Shown here piece after piece: positions 44,064 through 51,546 of a stretch of 64,000 bases of DNA (positions are counted from its first letter, which is position 1; every line of letters begins with the position of its first letter). Position numbers and translations under genes: made by a program. The DNA is from Bacteroidota bacterium (lineage in GTDB: Bacteria; Bacteroidota; Bacteroidia; Bacteroidales; JACABE01). The stretch spans positions 124,001 through 188,000 of the forward strand of contig JAPLDQ010000035.1 of the NCBI GenBank assembly GCA_026391675.1, in the 5' to 3' direction. A model generated the notes under the pieces. It was not told the DNA's origin. It worked only from the letters and a program-made list of their open reading frames with translations, and made no database searches.

Positions 44064-44768
44064 TTAGCGGGCTATCAGGAGTTTCTTTATATATTGTTGT
44101 TTTCCGCTTTCGAGGCTTACAAAATACAAACCCTCTTTGTATTGGGCAAGGGGGATTTCAATGGTTTTTTCGGGATAAGTCTTGCTAAACACAAGGCCAC
44201 CCAGGCTGTTGTAAATACTTATCTTACTATCAGCCGCTGTGGCAAAGGCTATGCTGATAATTACCTTATCGCTGGCGGGCATGGGATAAAGCGTAATTAT
44301 ATCATTAGCAGCGGTATTATTTTTAACAGCGGTCTGGTGTTCGGCAAATAAAATAAAGCTGAGGGTATCACCAACGGCATAATTGCCTTCCCTGTACACC
44401 CAGATACGGGCTATACTCATAGCTAAAGTATTGCCTGTCCATAAATGCATTCCGGCATAGCCCCAGCCTCCGGGTACAATAGGTGGAAAACTGCCCGCAG
44501 CAGGCACACCCAGCCAGCAGTTGCCCGAAGAACAAAAATCGAAATAGGTGCCGCCTGTAGTATCCAGGGATAGCAGGGCCCATTTCAGTTTCAGGGTATC
44601 CGTACCATTGTTGGCAATGTGTATGCTGTCGTAGGTAAGACTGTTATAATTCTGATAATTTATCAGGGTTCTGGAAGGTGTAAAGACATACTGTGCCCGG
44701 CTTTGCATGGCCAGCAGCAGTATAAAGGCCGGCAGCAAAAAACGCAGAAGTAGATATGTTTTTTTCAT
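44064..44768 (-). CDS. small secreted protein with T9SS type A sorting domain
   Basis: The 234-residue protein has a signal peptide ending AMQSRAQ. The N-terminal 150 residues are a beta-rich domain with TPSRTLINYQNYN at the start (a HYDIN/ASPM-like or DUF1573-like sandwich with GTDTLKLKW is possible). The C-terminal 75 residues are the sorting domain (ITLYPMPASDKVIISIAF ... KEGLYFVSL ... KKLLIAR; the usual N of 'YPNP' is M here). It is exported by T9SS. Ligand unknown. Confidence 0.8.
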   Translation of the reverse strand: MKKTYLLLRFLLPAFILLLAMQSRAQYVFTPSRTLINYQNYNSLTYDSIHIANNGTDTLKLKWALLSLDTTGGTYFDFCSSGNCWLGVPAAGSFPPIVPGGWGYAGMHLWTGNTLAMSIARIWVYREGNYAVGDTLSFILFAEHQTAVKNNTAANDIITLYPMPASDKVIISIAFATAADSKISIYNSLGGLVFSKTYPEKTIEIPLAQYKEGLYFVSLESGKQQYIKKLLIAR

Positions 44769-44913
44769 TTTGCAAAAATAAGTAAAAACTTTTCTTAATC
44801 TATCTGTTTAGAATTTTTTAACGTTAAGGACATTATTTGAATGGCTTCAAATATACCAGCAATAATAATTTTAAAAATTAAGGTGTTTAATTAAAGATAA
44901 ATTAGATAGTCTG

Positions 44914-45615
44914 TTAATCCTTAACACAACGCACAGAAAAGCCAGCGGTTTCAATACTGTTGCTTCCGTAAAAATAGCCATAATCATAGAACAGATACCT
45001 GAAATTGACGTTAGAAACTGATTCTGATGAAGAACTCCAAAAGCTGCTGTTGCTGCCAATATAAACGAATGTTCCATCGGGGTAACGGCAGCCACCCGGA
45101 AGTGCTGTAAAGCCGGATTCATTGGATGCATCTGTATTAGGACTTGCCCAATGTACTAAGCCGGCTTCTTTAAGTTTACCTCCGGCAATTAAATAACCGC
45201 CAAGATAATTTGTAAGTATTATCCAATCTGTATCAGAAGGTACATGCCAGCCTGAGGGACATAGCTTATTGCTGTCAGCTACTGCAAAATAATTGTATAA
45301 TCTGCCATATATTGAACTATTGCTTGTTTCATTATTGTAATTGCAATAAGCGCCTGTGCTATGTGCTCCCCATGCCATACTATCAGTTACATTGGTTATG
45401 GGAACACCATTCCGGTACCTGGTGGTTTTAAGGTTCTCAAGCATCCAGCATTGTGTACCTATGGTAACCGTATGATAAACATTGCCATCTATGTCATAAA
45501 CGGTATTGGCCGGAGGTGTTTGATTGGTATTATCTTTCTTACAACTATTAGCAAGAATTAATACAAATCCAATTATTAAAAATAGATAAATCCCTATTGT
45601 ATTTACGTTTTTCAT
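44914..45615 (-). CDS. FISUMP-domain lipoprotein
   Basis: The 233-residue protein has lipoprotein signal LFLIIGFVLILANSCKKD. The rest is one FISUMP domain (major paralogous domain of Fibrobacter): YHTVTIGTQCWMLENLKTT, CPSGWHVPSDTDW, ESGFTALPGGCRYPDG, and the closing FSVRCVKD. The fold is C-type-lectin/FGE-like. It is one of three tandem paralogs on this strand (with 45683 and 46471). Function unknown; the variable Tyr/Asn/Ser-rich segment before FSVRCVKD would be the binding face. Confidence 0.9.
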   Translation of the reverse strand: MKNVNTIGIYLFLIIGFVLILANSCKKDNTNQTPPANTVYDIDGNVYHTVTIGTQCWMLENLKTTRYRNGVPITNVTDSMAWGAHSTGAYCNYNNETSNSSIYGRLYNYFAVADSNKLCPSGWHVPSDTDWIILTNYLGGYLIAGGKLKEAGLVHWASPNTDASNESGFTALPGGCRYPDGTFVYIGSNSSFWSSSSESVSNVNFRYLFYDYGYFYGSNSIETAGFSVRCVKD

Positions 45616-45682
45616 ATCTTTTCAAAATTTATAAATTAAAAGTAATTATATATTTTTCAATTTATCACTTAAAATATCAAAT

Positions 45683-46429
45683 TCAAATTGAATCCTTTAC
45701 ACAACGCACTGAATAACCATCAGTATAAAATACCCCTCCGTATCTGAATACCCGGCTTTCATCGTTCCACATCCAGTAAATTTTTGAAACAGAAGTCCAC
45801 CATTCGCCCCAACGACCTGATGAGCCGAAATAGCCATATATGCCACGGTCGCCACCCGGTAAGGCTGTAAACCCTGTCTCATTGTTTGCACCTGTATTAG
45901 GGCTATTCCAATGAGAAAAGCCTGTTTCTTTTAGTTTGCCTCCGGCTAAACTATCACCTCCCAAAAAGGATATTAGTGTTTCCCATTCGGTTTCAGAAGA
46001 AACATGCCAGCCAATTGGGCAAAGTTTTCCTGTATTAACAGTGTACCAATTATATAATGCACCAAAAATAGGTTTAAATTTAATATCATTATTGGACCAA
46101 CAATATGCACCAGTGGTAAGTGCATTCCAGGTGGCGTTATTAGTAATTTCGGGTATGGATGTGCTATCGTTGTATTTTGTTGTTTTCAGGTTTTCAGCCA
46201 TCCAGGTTTGTGTGCCAATTTTAATTGTTTTATAGACGTTACCATCAATATCTTTCGTTGAATCATAATTAAGATTAGAATTAAAAATAATTGCAGGATA
46301 CAAAGGATACATATTTATAACTGGTGTTAGGGATGGTGTTGTGGTAGTCTCTTTCTTACAACTATAAGTAAGAACTAATGCAAATCCTATTAAAATTAAT
46401 GTGTACATCCAGATTTTTATTGTTTTCAT
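45683..46429 (-). CDS. FISUMP-domain lipoprotein
   Basis: The frame extends to 46486 but the natural start is ATG 46429 (MKTIKIWMYTLILIGF), giving 248 residues with lipobox LVLTYSCKKE. After a 45-residue spacer comes a FISUMP domain (YKTIKIGTQTWMAENLKTT, CPIGWHVSSETEWETL, GFTALPGGDRGIYG, ending YSVRCVKD). It stands between two other FISUMP genes: 67 bp after this gene's stop begins the next, and the 3' end of the 46471 gene lies 41 bp away. Confidence 0.9.
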   Translation of the reverse strand: MKTIKIWMYTLILIGFALVLTYSCKKETTTTPSLTPVINMYPLYPAIIFNSNLNYDSTKDIDGNVYKTIKIGTQTWMAENLKTTKYNDSTSIPEITNNATWNALTTGAYCWSNNDIKFKPIFGALYNWYTVNTGKLCPIGWHVSSETEWETLISFLGGDSLAGGKLKETGFSHWNSPNTGANNETGFTALPGGDRGIYGYFGSSGRWGEWWTSVSKIYWMWNDESRVFRYGGVFYTDGYSVRCVKDSI

Positions 46430-46470
46430 GTTTTTTATTTTAATGGGTAAAAACAAGTTTATAAAACATA

Positions 46471-47742
46471 CTAATCCCTCACACAACGGACAGAAAAGCC
46501 ATTATTCTTATTGAAGTACATTCTGTAGAAATTGCTGTCATTGTTGTTCACGTACCTGCTCCATGTATTTATTGCATCATTCTCCGTAGAACTCCACCAG
46601 AAGCCGTCGATTCCAATGTTTCCAAAATAACCATCAAAGAAACGGTTGCTACCAGGAAGGGCTGTAAACCCTGTCTCATTGGTTGCTCCTGTGTTAGGGC
46701 TTGCCCAATGTGTTATGCCAGCTTCTTTAAGTTTGTGACCTGCCACGCTTTCACCTCCCAAAAAAGTAGTTAGTGTTGTCCAATCAGAATCACTTGGCAC
46801 ATGCCAGCCGATAGGACATAAACCACGGGCATCAACTACTGTATAAAAAATGTATAATCTGCCATATGTTGTACTGTTGCTTGCTGTATTCCCATAATCG
46901 CAATAAGCTCCTGTGTTAATAAATGCCCATGTTATAGAATCAGTTACATTGGGTATGGCATTGCCATTGCTGTATTTAGTGGTATTTAAGTTCTCACGCG
47001 TCCAGCATTGGCTGCCTATGCTTACGGTGTTGTAAGTATTTCCATCAATATCAGTTAGTGTTGGCGGACATTTTGTTGATGTAAAAGCAAAAGTAATGGT
47101 TTTGCTGCCTGTTGGCACATCATTTACAATTGCGCTATGGTTAGCAGCATAGCCATTAAAGCGTAAGTTATCGCCAGTGGTGTGTGGCATGGTTACGGTT
47201 GCGCTTGTGCTTTTCAGGCCAGTAAGTGCAACTTCCGGTTTTTCGCTTCCAAGATATTTAATTATTGTTTCGCTTGCTGTTGTGTTTTGGCTTATCAGTT
47301 TTGCTGTATAAAAATAGCCATTGCCACTGATATGAATAAAATACATGCCTTGTTTTAAGCCTGTTAACTGATACTTTTGAGTGCCTTGCATTAATTTATT
47401 CTCGGTTTGTAATACTTCTTTTCCGGCAATATCATAAATGCTAAGGCATGCATTGCCTGTTTGTCTGGCATAAAATGATATTTCAGCTTGCCCTTGCATG
47501 GGGTTGGGGAAAACTATCAGGTTATCGTCATTTATTCTCACTTCGTTAATACCAGTACCAAGTACCAATTGAAAAACATCACCGGCATGCCATGTCGCAG
47601 TTGCCGGATGGGTAAGATTTTCCACTTTTACACTGTCCACCGTAGTGGCTGTGCCTGTTGCTGCAAAACTTATTGTATAGGTTTGAGCATAAATATTTGC
47701 TGTGGCAAATATTGTAATCATAAAGATGTAAAGTTTTTCCAT
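46471..47742 (-). CDS. FISUMP protein with an internal T9SS-sorting-like domain
   Basis: The 423-residue protein has a signal peptide (ATANIYAQ). Residues about 20-65 are the repeat TYTISFAATGTATTVDSVKVEN common in Bacteroidota surface proteins. Residues about 75-155 look like a T9SS type A sorting domain (IVFPNPMQGQAEISFYARQ ... KQGMYFIHI), but internal, not C-terminal. The C-terminal part (about 235-423) is a full FISUMP domain (YNTVSIGSQCWTRENLNTT, CPIGWHVPSDSDW, ending FSVRCVRD). An internal sorting-like domain cannot give normal T9SS export, so it may be a structural beta sandwich here. Confidence 0.85.
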   Translation of the reverse strand: MEKLYIFMITIFATANIYAQTYTISFAATGTATTVDSVKVENLTHPATATWHAGDVFQLVLGTGINEVRINDDNLIVFPNPMQGQAEISFYARQTGNACLSIYDIAGKEVLQTENKLMQGTQKYQLTGLKQGMYFIHISGNGYFYTAKLISQNTTASETIIKYLGSEKPEVALTGLKSTSATVTMPHTTGDNLRFNGYAANHSAIVNDVPTGSKTITFAFTSTKCPPTLTDIDGNTYNTVSIGSQCWTRENLNTTKYSNGNAIPNVTDSITWAFINTGAYCDYGNTASNSTTYGRLYIFYTVVDARGLCPIGWHVPSDSDWTTLTTFLGGESVAGHKLKEAGITHWASPNTGATNETGFTALPGSNRFFDGYFGNIGIDGFWWSSTENDAINTWSRYVNNNDSNFYRMYFNKNNGFSVRCVRD

Positions 47743-47787
47743 AACTCTATGTTTATTGTAACAATCAATTAAATAGACATTATTTGC

Positions 47788-48312
47788 TTAAATGCTTATA
47801 CCTACAGAAATTCCAAATGGGATAAAAAAATATCCCGGTGGACTATAAAATGGTGATATTTTAAAATCTTGAAATACAGAGTTACTAAATATTCTTAAAT
47901 AAATCTTATCTGAATCCAGCGGTTGTAACCTATACCCTAAAATAACATAAAAAATATAATTATGATGCTCATTAGTGTTAAATGTTCCTCCTGCTCCAAA
48001 TTCTAAGAAATGATTACAAACTCCTAAGTTAGCAGTAATATGATGCGGAATACTTAAATAAATGGGTGAATATCCTCCTAAAACATTAGGCAACAAATAC
48101 AATCCTAATCCCAGTTCAGCAGCTAAAAAGAAATTTGATGTATTTAAAAATAGTCTTTCGTAATTTAGTGATATTAATGAACTTTCTCCAAGGATGTCCA
48201 GATTTATTAAATTTACAGGTCTTATGTCTTCATTATTGAAATTATATCTGTACTGAGCAAATGAGATATTAATTAATAAAGCTATTATTGTTGCTAAAAT
48301 TATCTTTTTCAT
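47788..48312 (-). CDS. small outer-membrane beta-barrel-like protein
   Basis: The 174-residue protein has a signal peptide (LATIIALLINISFAQ). Alternating hydrophobic strands rich in Tyr/Phe with Gly turns (NYERLFLNTSNFFLAAELGLGLYLL, ITANLGVCNHFLEFGAGGTFN, YIFYVILGYRLQPL) suggest a small beta barrel of the OmpW/OMP_b-brl type. It ends in FGISVGISI, without the aromatic terminal residue. No family assignment. Confidence 0.6.
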   Translation of the reverse strand: MKKIILATIIALLINISFAQYRYNFNNEDIRPVNLINLDILGESSLISLNYERLFLNTSNFFLAAELGLGLYLLPNVLGGYSPIYLSIPHHITANLGVCNHFLEFGAGGTFNTNEHHNYIFYVILGYRLQPLDSDKIYLRIFSNSVFQDFKISPFYSPPGYFFIPFGISVGISI

Positions 48313-48357
48313 GTGAATAATTTATAACTTAATTTCTTTTTATTACCTCATTAATAG

Positions 48358-48810
48358 TTATTGGCAGGTAATGGTCTTGGAACTATTCGATATAATTTCA
48401 ACTTCCACTGATTTTGTTTCATAACCATAACCACCTCCGTTACAATTACCGCAGGGTCCTACTGATGAATGATCAACTTTATATACATAATAAGCATTCA
48501 ATTTAACCTTATATTTTCCAGGCCATAATTCTCCACAATCAAATATAGAATTATTAGAACCAGAACCAGAATGAGCTAAATCACCATTATAATAAAAACC
48601 TGACCCATAATAAACTGATACTGTAATATGAGAAATTGAATCAGAACAACAACCCTTACCCGAAGAATAGGATGCAGGTATTTTACCAAATACATATAAA
48701 TGACCAGTAAAAGTATCCTCTTTATCAGTTACACAACTATTGAAAATAATAATACCACAAGCTGTTAAAACAAGGTAAAAACAAACTGAGAAAATTTTAA
48801 ATCTTTTCAT
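48358..48810 (-). CDS. small lipoprotein, cysteine- and glycine-rich
   Basis: The 150-residue protein has lipoprotein signal ACGIIIFNSC (C near residue 26). The mature part is Tyr/Ser/Gly-rich with CCSDS and CGNCNGGGYG clusters, possibly a metal- or disulphide-stabilised beta sandwich. It is under a promoter whose 46-bp context is repeated upstream of the YCF48-type gene (51424). Function unknown. Confidence 0.6.
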   Translation of the reverse strand: MKRFKIFSVCFYLVLTACGIIIFNSCVTDKEDTFTGHLYVFGKIPASYSSGKGCCSDSISHITVSVYYGSGFYYNGDLAHSGSGSNNSIFDCGELWPGKYKVKLNAYYVYKVDHSSVGPCGNCNGGGYGYETKSVEVEIISNSSKTITCQ

Positions 48811-48820
48811 AATATCATCA

Positions 48821-48866
48821 GATTTACTGTTAAACCATTAACAAAAATACATCATACAAAAGCAAT
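48821..48866 (-). repeat. 46-bp promoter repeat, copy 1
   Basis: Same length as 51435-51480 and clearly related: both share GATTTACTGTTAAAC and end in GCAAT. On the minus strand each has a TAnnTTTG box (TATTTTTG here at 48842-48849). It puts the lipoprotein gene and the YCF48-like gene under a shared promoter type. Confidence 0.75.
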
Positions 48867-48875
48867 AAGCTGAAA

Positions 48876-49004
48876 ATGAATAAGAAAAAAATCATTCAGA
48901 TAGTATTTCTTCTGTTAATTAAAATAAGCATAAGCTGTACGGAGGTTTCAGGTTTATTCATTCACAATTTTAAAAAAATAACTGCAACAAATGATACAAA
49001 TTGA
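48876..49004 (+). CDS. possible small lipoprotein
   Basis: A 42-residue frame: MNKKKIIQIVFLLLIKISIS followed by a Cys (residue 21) and a short tail. The charged start, hydrophobic core and lipobox-like ISISC look like a genuine lipoprotein signal, yet almost nothing follows it. It is either a tiny lipoprotein or the surviving 5' end of a decayed lipoprotein gene. No ribosome binding site is recognised. Confidence 0.35.
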   Translation: MNKKKIIQIVFLLLIKISISCTEVSGLFIHNFKKITATNDTN

Positions 49005-49139
49005 AATTTATGATATTATATTTGTCAAGGATTCCATTTTTTAAGTTTTGTAAAAGGCTTAAATTTAATTAATTATAATAAAATAAATGCCAATAGCTAC
49101 TATAAAAAAGTGTTTAAACTAAAGTATAAATAAATAATT

Positions 49140-49994
49140 ATGAAAAAATCATTATCGTTTATTCTATTATTAGCTATAGTAGCTGGTAATACTTATGCAC
49201 AAAAAGGCTGGAATCTTCAAATTATAGTACAACCGGGATTTTCATACGGTGGTGAATTTGATGTTCCTCTGGATTTATCATCTTCTGGCTGGACAGCTAT
49301 GGACAAGTCATTGACTTTTAACCTCAATATGGGTGCTGAACTAGCTTATAACTTTAATGATAAAATGGGTATTAGCATTGGAATGTATTATTCTCATCAG
49401 GGGCAAGATTTTTCTGATTATAATTTAACTTCAAATTCTTATTCTGGTATTAGTACCACTAAACTGGAAGAAAATATATCTTTAAGTTATATAAAAATAC
49501 CTTTTCAATATTATTACATTACAAACCCTTTAAAAAAAGTATCATTTATTTTCTCCGGTGGTTTTTATTTAGGATTTTTAACGACTTATACTGATGAAAA
49601 AATAATTTCAATTTCAACATCATCTATTGGAATTAAAGCGACTTTAACTGCAAATGGCTCTAATTATAACAGAATTTCAACTGATAATTATGGAACAACC
49701 AGTAAAAGTGTTTCTTTCATAAATGGGAATCCATATGATGTGTTAGATTTCGGTGGAATACTAGCGGCAGGCATACAATTGAAATTATCAGATAAAATAT
49801 TTTTACCAATTATGTTAAATTACCAAATTGGATTTATTGATATAAAAAATCAAGTTTCGCAATACACTTTTGACAATTCAGGTAATACTGAATATTTTTG
49901 GAATTTTTTACACAATGATAATAATCCTAATAAAACATTACCCTATTATAATTCTACATTGGGACTAAAAATAGGATTTAAAATTATTTTATAA
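49140..49994 (+). CDS. outer membrane beta-barrel protein (OMP_b-brl_2/PorT-like)
   Basis: The 284-residue protein has a signal peptide (LAIVAGNTYAQ). Repeated amphipathic strands (NLNMGAELAYNFNDKMGISIGMYYS, YIKIPFQYYYITNPLKKVSFIFSGGFYLGF, AAGIQLKLSDKIFLPIMLNYQIG) are typical of the PorT/OMP_b-brl family of Bacteroidota. It ends in GLKIGFKIIL. The role is unknown; no partner genes are adjacent. Confidence 0.82.
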   Translation: MKKSLSFILLLAIVAGNTYAQKGWNLQIIVQPGFSYGGEFDVPLDLSSSGWTAMDKSLTFNLNMGAELAYNFNDKMGISIGMYYSHQGQDFSDYNLTSNSYSGISTTKLEENISLSYIKIPFQYYYITNPLKKVSFIFSGGFYLGFLTTYTDEKIISISTSSIGIKATLTANGSNYNRISTDNYGTTSKSVSFINGNPYDVLDFGGILAAGIQLKLSDKIFLPIMLNYQIGFIDIKNQVSQYTFDNSGNTEYFWNFLHNDNNPNKTLPYYNSTLGLKIGFKIIL

Positions 49995-50236
49995 ACTATA
50001 TTTTGAGAAGTAAATATAGCCTCTAACTTCCAGTCAAATTAAAGGTTTTCTTATTTAAGGTGGCTAATTAGCATTGTTTTGTTTAAAAGGTTAAGAGGTG
50101 TAAATGTAATTGCCGGGAAATCAATTAAAATGATGTCATTTTTTTGAAGACATTCATTTTTCATATCAATAATTTCTAACTCAGTTTTAATTATTACTGA
50201 TTAACGAATAAATAACTGCTATTTTAAATTTTCCAA

Positions 50237-51424
50237 TTACCGTTGAATGATTAATTTCTGTATTCCCGTTACTGCAGCAGATTTGATTTCAAGCAGATAA
50301 ACACCGTTAGCCAAATCTCCTGTATTTATTTCATGCTGCATTGGTTCCAACAGTACAGATTTAACCAATACTCCCATTATGGTATATATATTCAAAGTCA
50401 AATCTTTATTGTTTCCGTTGTCAAATCTTAAAGTAAAATTATCATTTGCAGGATTGGGATAGATATTAATATGTTCGTCTTCAAAATTTTCTACAATACC
50501 CGTTCCTCCGCCATTGGTTGTCTTCAGGATGGTACCGGTATCTCCTGCAACATAACCAATATTGGCATCGGTGAAATAAACTGAAAATAAATTTCTTGTA
50601 ATCCCGCTTACCTGTGCTGACCAGCTAGTACCGGCATTTGCTGTTTTAATGATTTTACCGTTACCGCCAACAGCATAACCTGTATTGCTGTTCGGGAAAT
50701 ATACGGAATAGAAATGATTAGAAGTTCCGCTTGTTCCTGCTAACCAGTTAGTACCTGCATTAGTTGTTTTTATAATAATGTCATTCAGCGCAACGATATA
50801 ACCTGAAGTGGCACTGGTAAAAAAAACAGAATTTAATACCTCACTGATTCCGCTTGTTTGAGCTGTCCAGTTTGTACCGCCATTTGTTGTTTTCAGTATG
50901 GTTCCAAATAGCCCAACAGCATAACCCGTATTTGCATCGGTGAAATTAACTGATTTTAAGTCATAAGGTGTACCACTTGTAAGTGCCGTCCAGTTAGTTC
51001 CACTGTTTGTTGTTTTTAGGATAGTGCCATTCCCGCCAATAATATATGCAGTTGTGGCATTGGCGAAAAAAACTGAATTTAAATTAACTGTTGTTCCGCT
51101 GGTTAGCGATGTCCAGTTAGTGCCGGCATTTGTTGTTTTAAGGATAGTGCCATTACTGCCAACGGCATATGCTGTATTGGCATCAGTTACAAATACTGAA
51201 TTTAATGCGTTAGTAGTTCCGCTGCTTAGTTTTGTCCAGTTAGTGCCGGCATTTGTTGTTTTAAGGATAGTACCGGAATCACCAACAGCATAACCAATAG
51301 TAGCACCGCTGAAATAAACTGATTTTAAAGCTTTTGTTGTTCCGCTTGTTTGTGTGGTCCACTGTGCGTTGGTCTTAATTGTAATTACAGTTAAAACCAA
51401 CAGAATAATTGAAAAATTTTTCAT
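50237..51424 (-). CDS. seven-repeat YCF48/BNR propeller with T9SS sorting domain
   Basis: I place the start at ATG 51424 (MKNFSIILLVLTVITIKTNA, 395 residues) rather than the upstream ATG at 51451, because the signal peptide begins there. Residues about 24-310 are seven tandem repeats of exactly about 41 residues ('WTxQTSGTTxxLxSVYFxxANTGYAVGxxGTILKTTNAGTN'), a full seven-bladed propeller. The last 80 residues are a T9SS type A sorting domain (INIYPNPANDNFTLRF ... ANGVYLLEI ... KLIIQR). It is a secreted or surface-attached binding protein of unknown ligand. Confidence 0.92.
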   Translation of the reverse strand: MKNFSIILLVLTVITIKTNAQWTTQTSGTTKALKSVYFSGATIGYAVGDSGTILKTTNAGTNWTKLSSGTTNALNSVFVTDANTAYAVGSNGTILKTTNAGTNWTSLTSGTTVNLNSVFFANATTAYIIGGNGTILKTTNSGTNWTALTSGTPYDLKSVNFTDANTGYAVGLFGTILKTTNGGTNWTAQTSGISEVLNSVFFTSATSGYIVALNDIIIKTTNAGTNWLAGTSGTSNHFYSVYFPNSNTGYAVGGNGKIIKTANAGTSWSAQVSGITRNLFSVYFTDANIGYVAGDTGTILKTTNGGGTGIVENFEDEHINIYPNPANDNFTLRFDNGNNKDLTLNIYTIMGVLVKSVLLEPMQHEINTGDLANGVYLLEIKSAAVTGIQKLIIQR

Positions 51425-51434
51425 ACCATTATTA

Positions 51435-51480
51435 GATTTACTGTTAAACAATAAACAAAATTACATCAAACAAATGCAAT
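51435..51480 (-). repeat. 46-bp promoter repeat, copy 2
   Basis: Partner of 48821-48866. The -7 box is TAATTTTG (minus strand, 51456-51463), 32 bp before the ATG at 51424. Confidence 0.75.
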
Positions 51481-51546
51481 GTGTTAGAAATAAATAATAA
51501 GAAATTGAATAATGAAAAAGATTATTCTCCGGATAATATATCAACT

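Larger units (their letters stand above)
48811..49139. other. gap between divergent genes with small ORF and 46-bp promoter repeat
   Basis: 329 bp. The left part (48821-48866) is the promoter repeat for the minus gene at 48810. A 42-codon plus-strand ORF (48876-49004) follows. TATATTTG at 49017-49024 is a possible -7 box for the gene at 49140. Confidence 0.55.

Noticed and set aside
44914..47742. Diversity-generating retroelement
   Set aside because: FISUMP folds can be targets, but there is no reverse transcriptase, template repeat or accessory gene in the window.
50500..51420. CRISPR-like regular repeats
   Set aside because: The regular spacing is that of coding 41-residue propeller blades in one open frame, not repeats with unrelated spacers.
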